From Oceanobacillus senegalensis (GTDB lineage: Bacteria; Bacillota; Bacilli; Bacillales; Amphibacillaceae), in assembly GCF_900176885.1 (NCBI RefSeq), contig NZ_LT839648.1, positions 1,329,049 to 1,393,048 of the forward strand: 64,000 nucleotides of DNA, read 5' to 3'. Positions within the stretch are counted from its first letter, which is position 1, and every line of letters starts with the position of its first letter. The notes below the pieces were generated by a model that was not told the origin of the DNA, made no database searches, and worked only from the letters and a program-made list of their open reading frames with translations. Position numbers and translations under genes: made by a program. Of the stretch, positions 17,265-27,124 are shown piece by piece.

Positions 17265-17975
17265 ATGCAAGAACAATCAAAAGAACAGCGAGTTCATCAT
17301 GTATTTGAAAAAATTTATGACAACTATGATTCGATGAATTCCATTATTTCCTTTCAGATGCATAAATCATGGCGACAGGATGTTATGAACCGGATGAAAG
17401 TAGGGAAAGGTACTAAAGCACTTGATGTATGCTGTGGTACAGGTGATTGGTCTATTTCATTGGCTGAATCTGTTGGGGAGAGTGGAGAAGTAATAGGATT
17501 AGATTTCAGTAAAAATATGTTATCTGTTGCTGAACAAAAAAAACAGAATTTAAAAATGGATAATTTAGATTTAATTCATGGAAATGCCATGGATTTACCA
17601 TTTGATGATAATTCTTTTGACTATGTAACTATCGGATTTGGTTTACGAAATGTTCCTGATTACATGACCGTTTTAAAGGAAATGCACCGAGTTGTAAAGC
17701 CTGGAGGGAAGGTGGTATGCTTAGAAACTTCACAGCCTACTGTAATTGGTTTTAAGCAATTATACTTCTTTTATTTCCGATTCATTATGCCGTTATTTGG
17801 TAGACTGTTTGCGAAAAGTTATAAAGAATATGCTTGGTTAAATGAATCAACAAGAAAATTCCCTGATAAAAACAGATTATATCAAATGTTTTTAGAAGCT
17901 GGATTCTCACATGTAGAACTAGAAAGTTATACAGGAGGAGTAGCAGCAATGCATATGGGGATTAAAGAGATATAA
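17265..17975 (+). CDS. menG: Demethylmenaquinone methyltransferase
   Basis: SAM-dependent C-methyltransferase of the UbiE/MenG family, the last step of menaquinone synthesis (called menH or ubiE in some annotations). The SAM motif [12 protein letters not shown] (about residues 48-59) and the family signatures [15 protein letters not shown] and LETSQP are present. Length 236 aa is usual. It sits between hepS and hepT and is probably co-transcribed with them. Confidence 0.95.
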   Translation: MQEQSKEQRVHHVFEKIYDNYDSMNSIISFQMHKSWRQDVMNRMKVGKGTKALDVCCGTGDWSISLAESVGESGEVIGLDFSKNMLSVAEQKKQNLKMDNLDLIHGNAMDLPFDDNSFDYVTIGFGLRNVPDYMTVLKEMHRVVKPGGKVVCLETSQPTVIGFKQLYFFYFRFIMPLFGRLFAKSYKEYAWLNESTRKFPDKNRLYQMFLEAGFSHVELESYTGGVAAMHMGIKEI

Positions 17976-18037
17976 CGATGTACACGTTCTAGTTTGTTAA
18001 GAATGTGTAACTTTAAGTGACTATAAAGGTGAAACAC

Positions 18038-19009
18038 ATGAGACTTCCAAAAACATATGGATATTTAAAAAAAGATTTAGACTTTATTGAAGCATCATTA
18101 CATAAAACGATACAAGCTAAGCATTATATTTTGCGAAACGCTTCTACGGATTTATTAGATGCAGGAGGAAAAAGAATTCGTCCTGTATTTGTTTTGCTAT
18201 CAAGTCAATTGGGTGAATTTGATATGGAGAAGGTGCAAAAAGTTGCAGTTTCATTAGAATTAATCCATATGGCAACATTAGTCCATGATGATGTTATTGA
18301 CGAAGCAGAACTAAGAAGAGGGAAAACAACGATAAAAAAAATATATGGTAATCGTGTGGCCATGTATACTGGAGATTATATATTAGCAAGAGCCCTAGAG
18401 GAGATTTCATCTTTAAAAGATTCGAACGTACATCGTATATTATCAAAGTCGATTGTAGAGGTTTGTATCGGTGAAATCGAACAAATAAAAGATAAGTTTA
18501 ATTGGAAGCAAAATCTACGAACTTATTTGCGGAGAATAAAAAGAAAAACCGCATTACTTATTGCTACCAGCTGCCAACTCGGTGGAGTTATCGCTGGTTT
18601 ATCAGAAAAAGAATCCAAAAAATTATATCAGTATGGTTATAATATCGGAATGTCCTATCAAATCATCGATGATATTTTAGACTTCACTTCATCTGAAAAA
18701 GAGTTAGGAAAACCAGCTGGAAATGATTTGCTACAAGGAAATATAACATTACCAGTACTATTCGCTATGGAGGATGACGATTTTTCTTTGAAGTTGAAAG
18801 AAACATTTAATAGTGATGAAATAGATCCTCAAGATGAAATGAAAGATATCATTCAAGTATTACATGATACAGGTGCTATTCAAAAATCTTATCAATTAAG
18901 TAATTTATACTTGAAAAGGGCTCTACACACCCTAAAAGACCTTCCAAATCTTAGGGCAAGAAAAACATTAGAGGATATTGCAAAATATATAGGGAAAAGA
19001 CGTTCCTAA
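18038..19009 (+). CDS. hepT: Heptaprenyl diphosphate synthase component II
   Basis: Catalytic subunit of the trans-polyprenyl synthase making the C35 chain. Both aspartate-rich motifs are seen: LVHDDVIDEAELRRG (first) and IIDDILDFT (second). ATG 18038 with AAAGGTGA five to six bases upstream gives 323 aa. The GTG at 18017 would add seven residues and has no ribosome site. It works as a heterodimer with hepS. Confidence 0.95.
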   Translation: MRLPKTYGYLKKDLDFIEASLHKTIQAKHYILRNASTDLLDAGGKRIRPVFVLLSSQLGEFDMEKVQKVAVSLELIHMATLVHDDVIDEAELRRGKTTIKKIYGNRVAMYTGDYILARALEEISSLKDSNVHRILSKSIVEVCIGEIEQIKDKFNWKQNLRTYLRRIKRKTALLIATSCQLGGVIAGLSEKESKKLYQYGYNIGMSYQIIDDILDFTSSEKELGKPAGNDLLQGNITLPVLFAMEDDDFSLKLKETFNSDEIDPQDEMKDIIQVLHDTGAIQKSYQLSNLYLKRALHTLKDLPNLRARKTLEDIAKYIGKRRS

Positions 19010-19086
19010 ACTATTGTTATTTTCTAATTAATTTGTTACGATTTAAAGGTCGGACTAGTATACATATTTGAAAATGGGGTGTAATA

Positions 19087-19533
19087 ATGGAGAAAACATT
19101 TTTAATGGTCAAACCAGATGGGGTACAAAGAAATTTAGTAGGAGACATAGTTAGTCGCTTTGAGTCAAAAGGATTTAAGCTTGCTGGAGCGAAGCTTATG
19201 CAAATCTCAAAAGAGACAGCGGAAACGCATTACGGGGAACATAAAGAAAAGCCTTTCTTTGGTGAATTAGTAGATTTTATCACTTCTGGACCTGTTTTTG
19301 CAATGGTTTGGGAAGGGGAGAATGTAATCGCTACAGCACGTAATATGATGGGAAAAACAAACCCACAAGAAGCTTTACCAGGAACAGTACGTGGTGATTT
19401 TGGGCTTACAGTTGGAAAAAATGTTATCCATGGATCTGATTCCCCCGAAAGTGCAGAACGCGAAATTAATTTATTTTTTGAAAAAGAGGAAATCCTATCA
19501 TATCAAAAACAAGATAGTGAATGGGTCTATTAG
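19087..19533 (+). CDS. ndk: Nucleoside diphosphate kinase
   Basis: Transfers the gamma-phosphate between nucleoside triphosphates and diphosphates through a phosphohistidine. The catalytic site NVIHGSDS has His at residue 115; the N-terminus [19 protein letters not shown] and length 148 aa are standard. A strong terminator follows. Confidence 0.97.
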   Translation: MEKTFLMVKPDGVQRNLVGDIVSRFESKGFKLAGAKLMQISKETAETHYGEHKEKPFFGELVDFITSGPVFAMVWEGENVIATARNMMGKTNPQEALPGTVRGDFGLTVGKNVIHGSDSPESAEREINLFFEKEEILSYQKQDSEWVY

Positions 19534-19545
19534 TTTCAAAGCAAG

Positions 19546-19574
19546 CCTCCGTTAATCTGACGGAGGTTTTTTAA
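19546..19574 (+). terminator. Terminator after ndk
   Basis: CCTCCGT and ACGGAGG pair across a seven-base loop, followed by TTTTTT. Confidence 0.88.
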
Positions 19575-19594
19575 ACTTGAAAAGAGGAAAAAAA

Positions 19595-19771
19595 TTGGTA
19601 GACGAATATTGTATGTTTATAAAGCAAATACATAAAAAACTAGGGATAGATTTAAGCAAATATAAGGAAAATCAGATGAAGAGGAGAATCACAACTCTTA
19701 GAGCTAAACGCGGTTTCTCAGATTTTAAAAGTTATTATGATAGTCTAATGAATGATAAGAATGCCTCATAA
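19595..19771 (+). pseudogene. cheR: Truncated cheR: N-terminal domain of chemotaxis methyltransferase only
   Basis: CheR methylates glutamates of chemoreceptors and is normally about 260 aa, with a helical N-domain and a SAM-binding C-domain. This frame codes only about 58 residues. The core LGIDLSKYKENQMKRRITTL followed by KRGFSDFKSYYDSL is the CheR N-domain, which docks on receptors. Translation stops at TAA 19769 and none of the next 150 bp resembles the SAM domain. TTG 19595 has AGAGGA upstream. The place between ndk and aroC is that of cheR in B. subtilis. It could still make a small peptide, but it cannot methylate. Confidence 0.85.
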
Positions 19772-19927
19772 AAAAACTTACATCGATTGTTAAGAAAGAA
19801 ATAATTCACTCATAGAATTCTAAATATTAAAATTTACTATATTTTTATCACAAATGAACAAAGTTATGCTATAGTAATTAGAAAATATCAAGCATTCTAA
19901 AATATATTGCGGTAAAGGAGAATATAA

Positions 19928-21097
19928 ATGCGTTATTTAACAGCTGGAGAATCTCACGGTAAACAACTTACAACTATTATTGAAGGGATTCCGGCAAGAA
20001 TGCCTATTACGAAAGATGATATAAATAAGTCTTTACGACGTAGACAGGGTGGTCATGGTCGAGGGAAAAGACAACAAATAGAAAAGGATTTAGTGAATAT
20101 TACAGGTGGCATCAGGCATGGGTATACACTTGGATCACCTATTTCACTTGTAATTGAAAATGATGACTTTAAGCATTGGACAGATATTATGGGAGAAGAC
20201 CCTATAGATGAAAATACTCAGGTAAGAAGAGTAGTTTCTAAACCAAGACCGGGACATGCTGACCTTAATGGTGCATTAAAGTATGGTCATCGGGACATGC
20301 GAAATGTTTTAGAGCGTTCTTCTGCTCGCGAAACAGCTGCGCGTGTTGCGGCTGGTGCTGTAGCAAAAACGTTGTTGAAACAACTTGGAATTGAGGTTTG
20401 CGGTTACGTAAAAGAAATTGCAGGTATACGTGCTAAGGAAATAGATGGTCTTTCCATTGACGAAAGAAGAGAAATTTCAACAAATTCTCCTGTGATGGTA
20501 TTGGATAAAGATGTAGAAAAGCCTATGATGGACAAAATTGATCAAACAAAAAAAGAAGGCGATTCTATTGGCGGAGTTTGTGAGGTTTATGTTGAAGGGA
20601 TGCCTGCAGGAATTGGATCATATGTTCATTACGACCGAAAAATAGATTCAAGAATTGCTGGTTCTGTTATTAGTATTAATGCCTTTAAAGGGGTAGAATT
20701 TGGGATAGGCTTTGAAGCTGCACAGAAATATGGAAGTGAAGTGCACGATGAAATAGCATGGAGCGAGGATAAAGGTTATTACCGAACTTCGAATCGTTTA
20801 GGTGGGCTTGAAGGTGGAATGACTACAGGCATGCCTATTGTTGTTAAAGGTGTCATGAAACCAATTCCAACATTGATGTTAAAACCACTTGAAAGTGTTG
20901 ATATTGAAACAAAAGAACCATTCAAAGCTACCGTTGAGCGGTCTGATGCATGTGCTGTGCCCGCTGCTTCCGTAGTAATGGAACATATTGTTGCATTTGA
21001 ATTGGCAAAGGCAATTACAGAACAATTTCCAAGTGATCAATTTTCGACTCTTAAAAAGGCAATAGATGATTATCGTGAAGAAATAAGGTGTTTCTAA
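19928..21097 (+). CDS. aroC: Chorismate synthase
   Basis: Seventh shikimate step: 1,4-anti-elimination of phosphate from EPSP using reduced FMN (called aroF in B. subtilis). The signatures [31 protein letters not shown] and [15 protein letters not shown] are all present. Length 389 aa is normal. The start has GGTAAAGGAG upstream. Its stop abuts the aroB start (21098), and aroC leads the aro cluster. Confidence 0.97.
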   Translation: MRYLTAGESHGKQLTTIIEGIPARMPITKDDINKSLRRRQGGHGRGKRQQIEKDLVNITGGIRHGYTLGSPISLVIENDDFKHWTDIMGEDPIDENTQVRRVVSKPRPGHADLNGALKYGHRDMRNVLERSSARETAARVAAGAVAKTLLKQLGIEVCGYVKEIAGIRAKEIDGLSIDERREISTNSPVMVLDKDVEKPMMDKIDQTKKEGDSIGGVCEVYVEGMPAGIGSYVHYDRKIDSRIAGSVISINAFKGVEFGIGFEAAQKYGSEVHDEIAWSEDKGYYRTSNRLGGLEGGMTTGMPIVVKGVMKPIPTLMLKPLESVDIETKEPFKATVERSDACAVPAASVVMEHIVAFELAKAITEQFPSDQFSTLKKAIDDYREEIRCF

Positions 21098-22171
21098 ATG
21101 GAAGAAATCACAGTTCAATCAAGTTCACATTCCTATCAGGTTGTTATAGGAGAAGGTGTTCGTTTTAATATAAGCGAATACTTGCCAAAGAATTATTCAT
21201 CTATACTGATTATTACCGACGATAGAGTAGCGGGCATGTATTTGTCCGCTATAAAAAATAGTCTTCCTACTGAAAATGTATTTGAATCTATCATCTCTTC
21301 TGGAGAGCAATCAAAAAGTGTCGATGTTTTCTATCAGCTACATACGGATGCCATTCAATATGGCCTTGATCGAAATTCGTTAATTATTGCTCTTGGGGGC
21401 GGAGTAGTTGGTGATTTAGCAGGATTTGTCGCTTCTACATATATGCGTGGTATTGATTTTATTCAGGTCCCAACAACGATATTGGCACACGACTCAAGCG
21501 TTGGTGGGAAGGTTGCAATCAATCATGAACTCGGTAAAAATATGATTGGTAATTTTTATGCTCCTGTTGCTGTTATCTATGATGTAGAAACACTTCATTC
21601 ACTTAGTGAAAAGGAAGTCCGCTCAGGGTTTACAGAGATAATAAAAGAAGCATTAATCTCTGATGAAACTACCTTTACACAACTGATGCATATAAACTTA
21701 AATGAAATCTCTAATCATCAATTACAAAAGTATCTATCTTATGGAATCATGGTTAAGGCTAAAATCGTAGAGGAAGATGAGAAGGAAAACGGAGTTCGTA
21801 AATATTTGAATTTAGGTCATACTCTTGGACATGCAATTGAAGCAGAGCTAGGTTATGGACAAATTACTCATGGGGAAGCTGTTGCTATTGGATTAATATT
21901 TGCTCTCTATGTTAGTAATGAAGTTTACTCAATAGATTTGCCTGTTGATACTCTTTATACATGGCTTAAAAAGAATAATTACCCACTTTCATTGAAGAAT
22001 TTTAATATACAGAACTTCATTCAACGAATGAAGTCCGATAAAAAGACAACGAATAAGACTATTCAAATGGTTTTATTGGAAGAGATTGGAAGTCCTACAG
22101 TTTATGAAATTTCTGATGAGAGATTAGAGGAATATTTACAATCATTTTCTGAAAAGTTGGTGAAAAAATGA
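21098..22171 (+). CDS. aroB: 3-dehydroquinate synthase
   Basis: Second shikimate step: cyclises DAHP to 3-dehydroquinate with NAD and a metal. The NAD-binding GGGVVGDLAGFVASTYMRG, VPTTILAHDSSVGGK and the metal ligands in LNLGHTLGHAIE and THGEAVAIG are visible. Length 357 aa. It begins at the base after aroC ends and overlaps aroH by four bases, so the genes are coupled. Confidence 0.97.
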   Translation: MEEITVQSSSHSYQVVIGEGVRFNISEYLPKNYSSILIITDDRVAGMYLSAIKNSLPTENVFESIISSGEQSKSVDVFYQLHTDAIQYGLDRNSLIIALGGGVVGDLAGFVASTYMRGIDFIQVPTTILAHDSSVGGKVAINHELGKNMIGNFYAPVAVIYDVETLHSLSEKEVRSGFTEIIKEALISDETTFTQLMHINLNEISNHQLQKYLSYGIMVKAKIVEEDEKENGVRKYLNLGHTLGHAIEAELGYGQITHGEAVAIGLIFALYVSNEVYSIDLPVDTLYTWLKKNNYPLSLKNFNIQNFIQRMKSDKKTTNKTIQMVLLEEIGSPTVYEISDERLEEYLQSFSEKLVKK

Positions 22172-22536
22172 CTAGAGGAATTCGTGGAGCCACTACTGTT
22201 ACTCATAATGATGAAAAAGAAATATTAAAGCAAGCTAAGGATTTAATAGTAGAAATGATAGATATGAACAATGTACAAGCAACAGATGTATCGCATGTTT
22301 TTATTTCAGTTACAAAAGATTTAAATGCAACTTTTCCGGCTAAGGCCTTAAGAGAAATTGATGGATGGAAATATGTTCCTGTTATGTGCATGGCGGAAAT
22401 TGATGTACCACATGGCCTTAAGCAATGCATTCGAGTAATGATGGTTACGAATACAAATAAATCGCAAGAAGAAATAAAACATATATTTAAAAATGAAGCA
22501 GTTAAATTGAGACCGGATTTAGTTAAGGGTGATTAG
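22168..22536 (+). CDS. aroH: Chorismate mutase (AroH type)
   Basis: Monofunctional, trimeric AroH-class mutase converting chorismate to prephenate. The start MTRGIRGATTV, the central RALREIDGWKYVPVMCMAEI-type segment (KALREIDGWKYVPVMCM here) and IRVMMV are characteristic. Length 122 aa is standard. It overlaps the end of aroB and is two bases from tyrA; in B. subtilis the trp genes and hisC lie in that gap. Confidence 0.96.
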   Translation: MTRGIRGATTVTHNDEKEILKQAKDLIVEMIDMNNVQATDVSHVFISVTKDLNATFPAKALREIDGWKYVPVMCMAEIDVPHGLKQCIRVMMVTNTNKSQEEIKHIFKNEAVKLRPDLVKGD

Positions 22537-22538
22537 AT

Positions 22539-23639
22539 TTGAAACGAAAAATTTTAATAGCAGGACTTGGACTTATTGGCGGATCATTAGCAAAGTGTGT
22601 CAATGAAGATGACAAATATCATCTAATTGGTTATGACGTGAATGAGGAGACTTTGGAATATGCATCCATACATGGTATGGTACAAGAGACATCGAACGAT
22701 TTTGAGGATGCCGCAAAAAAGGCGGATATTATTTTTTTATCAGCTCCTATTTCAGAAACTATTCGTTTATTGAAACGGTTAGATACTATTGAATTAACCA
22801 AAGACGTAATTGTTTCTGATGTTGCATCTGTAAAAAGCTCCATTTTAGAAGTAGCAAGGAACCTATCTAATCCAAGGATTACGTTTATTGGTGGACATCC
22901 TATGGCTGGTTCCCATAAAAAAGGAATAGAAGCTGCTAAGGCTCACTTATTTGAAAGTGCTATATATGTATTAACACCAACTGCAAATGCTGATGAAGAA
23001 AAAGTTAATACATTAAAGGAGATTTTACAACATACTCAATCAAAATTCGTTGTTTTAAACTCTGATGAACATGATGAAATGACAGGAGTTGTTTCTCATT
23101 TTCCGCATTTAATTGCTTCTTCTCTAGTACACCAAGCTAAGAATTGGCAAGAGACCCACGCATTTTTACCTAATCTAGCAGCAGGTGGATTTCGCGATAT
23201 TACTAGAATTGCCTCTAGTAGTCCAGAGATGTGGCAGGATATTTTTTACCATAACCGTGATAAATTATCGAAGCTATTGGAAGAATGGATTGACGAAATG
23301 CAGGGCCTGAAAGAGTTAATAGAGAATAACGAAAAGACAAAGCTAGTTACATATTTAACAAACGCAAAAAATTATCGAGATGGGTTGCCCGTTAAAGAAA
23401 AAGGTGCTATTCCTTCTTTTTATGACCTTTATGTGGATATCAGGGACCAACCTGGGGCAATTGGTTCGGTTGTCTTACTTTTAGCAAATAAAAAGATTAG
23501 TATTAAAAATATCGAGATATTGGAAATTAGAGAAGGGATTACAGGTGTATTGCGTTTAAGTTTCTCAGCCAAGGATACACAGCTGATTAGTTTGGATATC
23601 CTTATAAATCATGGTTATGAGGCTATGATTATGGAATAA
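22539..23639 (+). CDS. tyrA: Prephenate dehydrogenase with ACT domain
   Basis: NAD-dependent oxidative decarboxylation of prephenate to 4-hydroxyphenylpyruvate. The Rossmann motif GLGLIGGSLAK is at residues 8-18, GGHPMAGSHKKGIEAA is the active-site signature, and a C-terminal ACT domain (about 296-366, starting FYDLYVDIRDQPGAIG) suggests feedback control by tyrosine. It starts at TTG 22539, two bases after aroH. Confidence 0.95.
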   Translation: MKRKILIAGLGLIGGSLAKCVNEDDKYHLIGYDVNEETLEYASIHGMVQETSNDFEDAAKKADIIFLSAPISETIRLLKRLDTIELTKDVIVSDVASVKSSILEVARNLSNPRITFIGGHPMAGSHKKGIEAAKAHLFESAIYVLTPTANADEEKVNTLKEILQHTQSKFVVLNSDEHDEMTGVVSHFPHLIASSLVHQAKNWQETHAFLPNLAAGGFRDITRIASSSPEMWQDIFYHNRDKLSKLLEEWIDEMQGLKELIENNEKTKLVTYLTNAKNYRDGLPVKEKGAIPSFYDLYVDIRDQPGAIGSVVLLLANKKISIKNIEILEIREGITGVLRLSFSAKDTQLISLDILINHGYEAMIME

Positions 23640-23662
23640 CAGTCAATAAAGGAAGTGGAAAA

Positions 23663-24955
23663 ATGGGAGAGATAACGTTAAAACCTTACGAAAAGGAACT
23701 AAATGGCGAATTAGAAGTACCAGGAGACAAGTCTATTTCTCATCGTTCCGTTATTTTAGGATCGCTTTCTAGTGGGGTAACGAAGGTTACTAATTTTTTA
23801 GAGGGCGAAGATTGTATGAGAACAATAAAAGCCTTTCAATCCATGGGTGTTTCTATTCAAAAGGAGGGAACATCACTTACTATAAACGGACAAGGTGTTT
23901 CTGCTTTGAAAGAGCCCACAGTTCCACTTGATTTTGGAAATTCTGGAACGACAACAAGATTGATGCTCGGAATATTAGCTGGATTAGACTTTTTTACAAC
24001 AATTTATGGTGATGCTTCATTATTGAAAAGGCCAATGGATCGAGTGGTTAATCCGTTACGAAAGATGAACGCATCCATAGATGGTAGGAATGATGGAAGA
24101 CACCTTCCACTTTCAATCCGGGGTCAGGTATTAGAGGGAATTTATTATGAGTTGCCAGTAAAAAGTGCTCAGGTGAAATCGGCCATTTTACTAGCAGGAC
24201 TTTTGGCAAATGGAAAAACCGTTGTTACGGAACAGGTACAAACAAGGGATCATACGGAGAATATGTTAGAGGCATTTGGTGCTGATATTTCAAGGGATGG
24301 TTTAACTACTACAATAACAAGTAACCAACCATTAAGAGCAACGGATGTACAAGTACCGGGGGATATTTCTTCTGCTGCTTTCTTTTTAGTTGCAGGTTGT
24401 ATTGTTCCAAATAGTAGGGTTGTTTTAAGAAATGTTGGCTTAAATAAAACGAGAACAGGGATTATTGATGCGCTTCAAAAAATGGGAGCAACTATGAAAA
24501 TAGAAAATGAAACAGTTACAAGCGGAGAAGCAATGGGTGATATTGTTGTTGAAGCTTCTTCTTTACATGGAACAGAAATTGAAGGAGAAATCATTCCTAG
24601 ATTAATTGATGAAATACCGATTATTGCACTTTTAGCAACACAGGCAGAGGGGAAAACGATTATCAGGGATGCCGAAGAGCTTCGAGTAAAGGAGACAGAT
24701 CGAATTGCTGCCGTGGTAGACGTACTATCCACTTTAGGTGCTAAAATCGAGGCTACAGAGGATGGCATGATTATTTATGGTAAAACACAGCTAACAGGTG
24801 GAAAAGTCTCCTCTTATGACGATCATAGAATAGCAATGATGGCTACCATAGCATCTTTAGTAGCAAAGGACGAAATTACCATTGATGACATTTCTTCTAT
24901 AGCTATTTCATATCCTAGTTTTTTTGAACACTTACAATCTATAACAAGGAAATAA
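23663..24955 (+). CDS. aroA: 3-phosphoshikimate 1-carboxyvinyltransferase (EPSP synthase)
   Basis: Sixth shikimate step (aroE in B. subtilis naming). Signatures: GDKSISHRSVILGS near the N-terminus, LDFGNSGTTTRLMLG near residue 93, and RVKETDRI plus DDHRIAMM near the C-terminus. Length 430 aa. It follows tyrA by 23 bp with an AAAGGAAGTGG site and ends the aro cluster. The 5-gene set aroC-aroB-aroH-tyrA-aroA lacks the trp and hisC genes of the B. subtilis supraoperon. Confidence 0.96.
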   Translation: MGEITLKPYEKELNGELEVPGDKSISHRSVILGSLSSGVTKVTNFLEGEDCMRTIKAFQSMGVSIQKEGTSLTINGQGVSALKEPTVPLDFGNSGTTTRLMLGILAGLDFFTTIYGDASLLKRPMDRVVNPLRKMNASIDGRNDGRHLPLSIRGQVLEGIYYELPVKSAQVKSAILLAGLLANGKTVVTEQVQTRDHTENMLEAFGADISRDGLTTTITSNQPLRATDVQVPGDISSAAFFLVAGCIVPNSRVVLRNVGLNKTRTGIIDALQKMGATMKIENETVTSGEAMGDIVVEASSLHGTEIEGEIIPRLIDEIPIIALLATQAEGKTIIRDAEELRVKETDRIAAVVDVLSTLGAKIEATEDGMIIYGKTQLTGGKVSSYDDHRIAMMATIASLVAKDEITIDDISSIAISYPSFFEHLQSITRK

Positions 24956-25070
24956 AGCTCAAGTGCCCATACAAGCTAAGATTGTGAAATTGATATAAGT
25001 ACGTCTATATGTCGAGCAGGATGTGGCTATAACTTAATACAAGAAAATATTAACCGTAAATTTATAATTT

Positions 25071-25121
25071 CCAAAAGAAATGAAAAACCTGTCTAACAGC
25101 AGGTTTTTTCATTTCTTTTGG
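25071..25121 (+). terminator. Terminator after aroA
   Basis: CCAAAAGAAATGAAAAACCTG and CAGGTTTTTTCATTTCTTTTGG form a stem of about 20 bp with an eight-base loop. The internal T6 run after CAGG makes the inner part a standard terminator. Confidence 0.85.
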
Positions 25122-25182
25122 CATTTTGTTATAATAATAGAATAGCTTTATTAGGAAGATAGAATAGAAAGGATGTTCTAAA

Positions 25183-26448
25183 ATGGACACCATTACAGAA
25201 ATATATCAATTAATTGAATACGGTGAGACAGAAAAGGCATTAAAAAAATTACAACAAAAAGAAAAAACGGCAACGGATGATGAAACGTTCACGATTGCTC
25301 AAACATATATACAATTAGGTTTCTTAGAGGAAGCGCAGATTCTTCTTAAAGAATTACTAAAAAAATACCCAGAGGAAAGTGATTTAAAAATTACCCTTGC
25401 AGACATATATATAGAACTAGAACAGGATGAGGAAGCAATTGAATTACTACTAGAAATTGATGAAAACGATCCATCCTTTACTCAAGCTTTGGTTCAATTA
25501 GCTGATCTTTATCAAGCACAAGGACTATTCGAGGTCGCTGAACAAAAGTTATTAAAAGCGAAGCAAGTGGAACCGAATGAAGAAATCATTGATTTTGCTC
25601 TTGGTGAACTTTACTTTTCTATTGGTGAATATAAAAAAGCTATTCTGTATTATGAAAAGGTACAAAGAAAGACAAGTCAAGTAGCAAATGTTTCGATTAG
25701 TGAAAGGCTAGGAGAATCTTACTCTGCATCTGGGGAATATGAAAAAGCGTTGACTTATTTTACAGAAAACGAGAGCAACGACCCTGATAATTTATTTCGT
25801 TATGGAATTACTGCATACCAAGCGGACCGTGTCGATATAGCGATTAATGTATGGGAGAGGGTAATAGATCTAGACCCATACTACTACACTGTTTATTACC
25901 AATTGGCTTTAGCTTATGAAGAGGAAGGAAGATTGAACGAGGCGTACGAAACAGCGAAAAAAGGTGTCCAACTTGATGAATATAATAAGGAATTATATTT
26001 ATTATCTGGTTCATTAGCACACAAACTAGATAAAGATAAAGAAAGTATTCAATTTGTAAAGGAAGCAGTCGCACTGGAACCAGATTATAAGGAAGCCATA
26101 TTGTTCCTTGTTGAACTATATAAGGCAGTTGATGACCATGAAAATATAATTGATTTACTTAATGAAATAAAAAGTACAGGAGCGAGTGACTCTTTATACG
26201 AATGGGAATTGGCACGAGCATATAATGAAACAGAATCATATGATTATGCATTAAAACACTATAATGAAGCATATAATACTTTAAATCATGATAGCGACTT
26301 CGTGAAAGAGTATGGATATTTTCTAACAGAAGAAGGGAGAGTGGAAGAAGCAATACCTGTATTAGAATCCTATTTGTCTTTAGTACCATTAGATAATGAT
26401 GTCGAAGAGTTTATTAATCGATTAAAATTAACAAGGCAGGATTTTTGA
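25183..26448 (+). CDS. ypiA: TPR-repeat protein YpiA
   Basis: 421 aa made almost entirely of tetratricopeptide-type helix pairs from about residue 20 to 415 (for example LGEAYSASGEYEKALTYF-type and LALAYEEEGRLNEAYETA units). It has no signal peptide and no membrane segment, and is strongly acidic. It precedes reoY (ypiB), as in B. subtilis. TPRs bind proteins; the partner is not evident from sequence. Confidence 0.88.
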   Translation: MDTITEIYQLIEYGETEKALKKLQQKEKTATDDETFTIAQTYIQLGFLEEAQILLKELLKKYPEESDLKITLADIYIELEQDEEAIELLLEIDENDPSFTQALVQLADLYQAQGLFEVAEQKLLKAKQVEPNEEIIDFALGELYFSIGEYKKAILYYEKVQRKTSQVANVSISERLGESYSASGEYEKALTYFTENESNDPDNLFRYGITAYQADRVDIAINVWERVIDLDPYYYTVYYQLALAYEEEGRLNEAYETAKKGVQLDEYNKELYLLSGSLAHKLDKDKESIQFVKEAVALEPDYKEAILFLVELYKAVDDHENIIDLLNEIKSTGASDSLYEWELARAYNETESYDYALKHYNEAYNTLNHDSDFVKEYGYFLTEEGRVEEAIPVLESYLSLVPLDNDVEEFINRLKLTRQDF

Positions 26449-26483
26449 GCTGTTTGATCATGAAAAGGTAAGGAGGAAATAAA

Positions 26484-27059
26484 ATGGAAACCCCCATCTC
26501 CTCAATAGACAAAAAGAATTTCATACAATGGTTTTTAAAACATTATCAGTTGAAGAAAAGGGAAAGTGTTTGGATATTAAATTACATTCTAAATCATAAT
26601 CAATTATTGAAAAAAGTACATTTTGTTAGGGACGTTAAATTTTGTCCTAGAGGGATTGTTATTACCTCTCAATGTTCATCTGAAGTACCTTTTCGCTTCT
26701 ACAAAAATCATTTAGTAACAACTGATGCAGAAAAGTCCTTTCACGATATACGATTAAACCAGGATGAAGATTTGTTTATTCAACTTAACTTTAATAAATC
26801 CCATCAGAATTCATTTTATGCTTCTGTTTTAGAGGAAAACCCTTATGTGCCCGATGATTATTTTGTGACTAAGAAAGATAAAATATTAGCAGAGAAGCTT
26901 CTGGATAAGACGGTTTTTGAATATAAAAAGAAAAAGTTACAAATGGAAATAGACCGAGCACTAGATGAATTGAATCAAGAGAGATTTATAAAACTGTCCA
27001 ATAAATTAAATGAGTTAGAATCCTCCTATACTAATCAACCTAAATTGCAAAAGCAATAA
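26484..27059 (+). CDS. reoY: ReoY (YpiB/UPF0302) proteolytic degradation factor
   Basis: Family known from Listeria and Bacillus as ReoY, which promotes ClpCP degradation of MurA and so limits peptidoglycan synthesis. The N-terminal half has IQWFLKHYQLKKRESVWILN and VHFVRDVKFCPRGIVI. The C-terminal helix (LLDKTVFEYKKKKLQMEIDRALD, followed by FIKLSNKL) is a typical IDEAL-type motif. Length 191 aa. A GGAGG site precedes ATG 26484. The role here is assigned from the family. Confidence 0.88.
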   Translation: METPISSIDKKNFIQWFLKHYQLKKRESVWILNYILNHNQLLKKVHFVRDVKFCPRGIVITSQCSSEVPFRFYKNHLVTTDAEKSFHDIRLNQDEDLFIQLNFNKSHQNSFYASVLEENPYVPDDYFVTKKDKILAEKLLDKTVFEYKKKKLQMEIDRALDELNQERFIKLSNKLNELESSYTNQPKLQKQ

Positions 27060-27124
27060 GGTTGATTTTTTTTGCCTATTTAATATATTATCTATAGATG
27101 ATGATAAGGAAAGGTGGGAAGAAT

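Noticed and set aside
19780-19927. TRAP-binding (G/U)AG repeats before aroC
   Set aside because: Only scattered TAG/GAG triplets occur, with no regular two- to three-base spacing.
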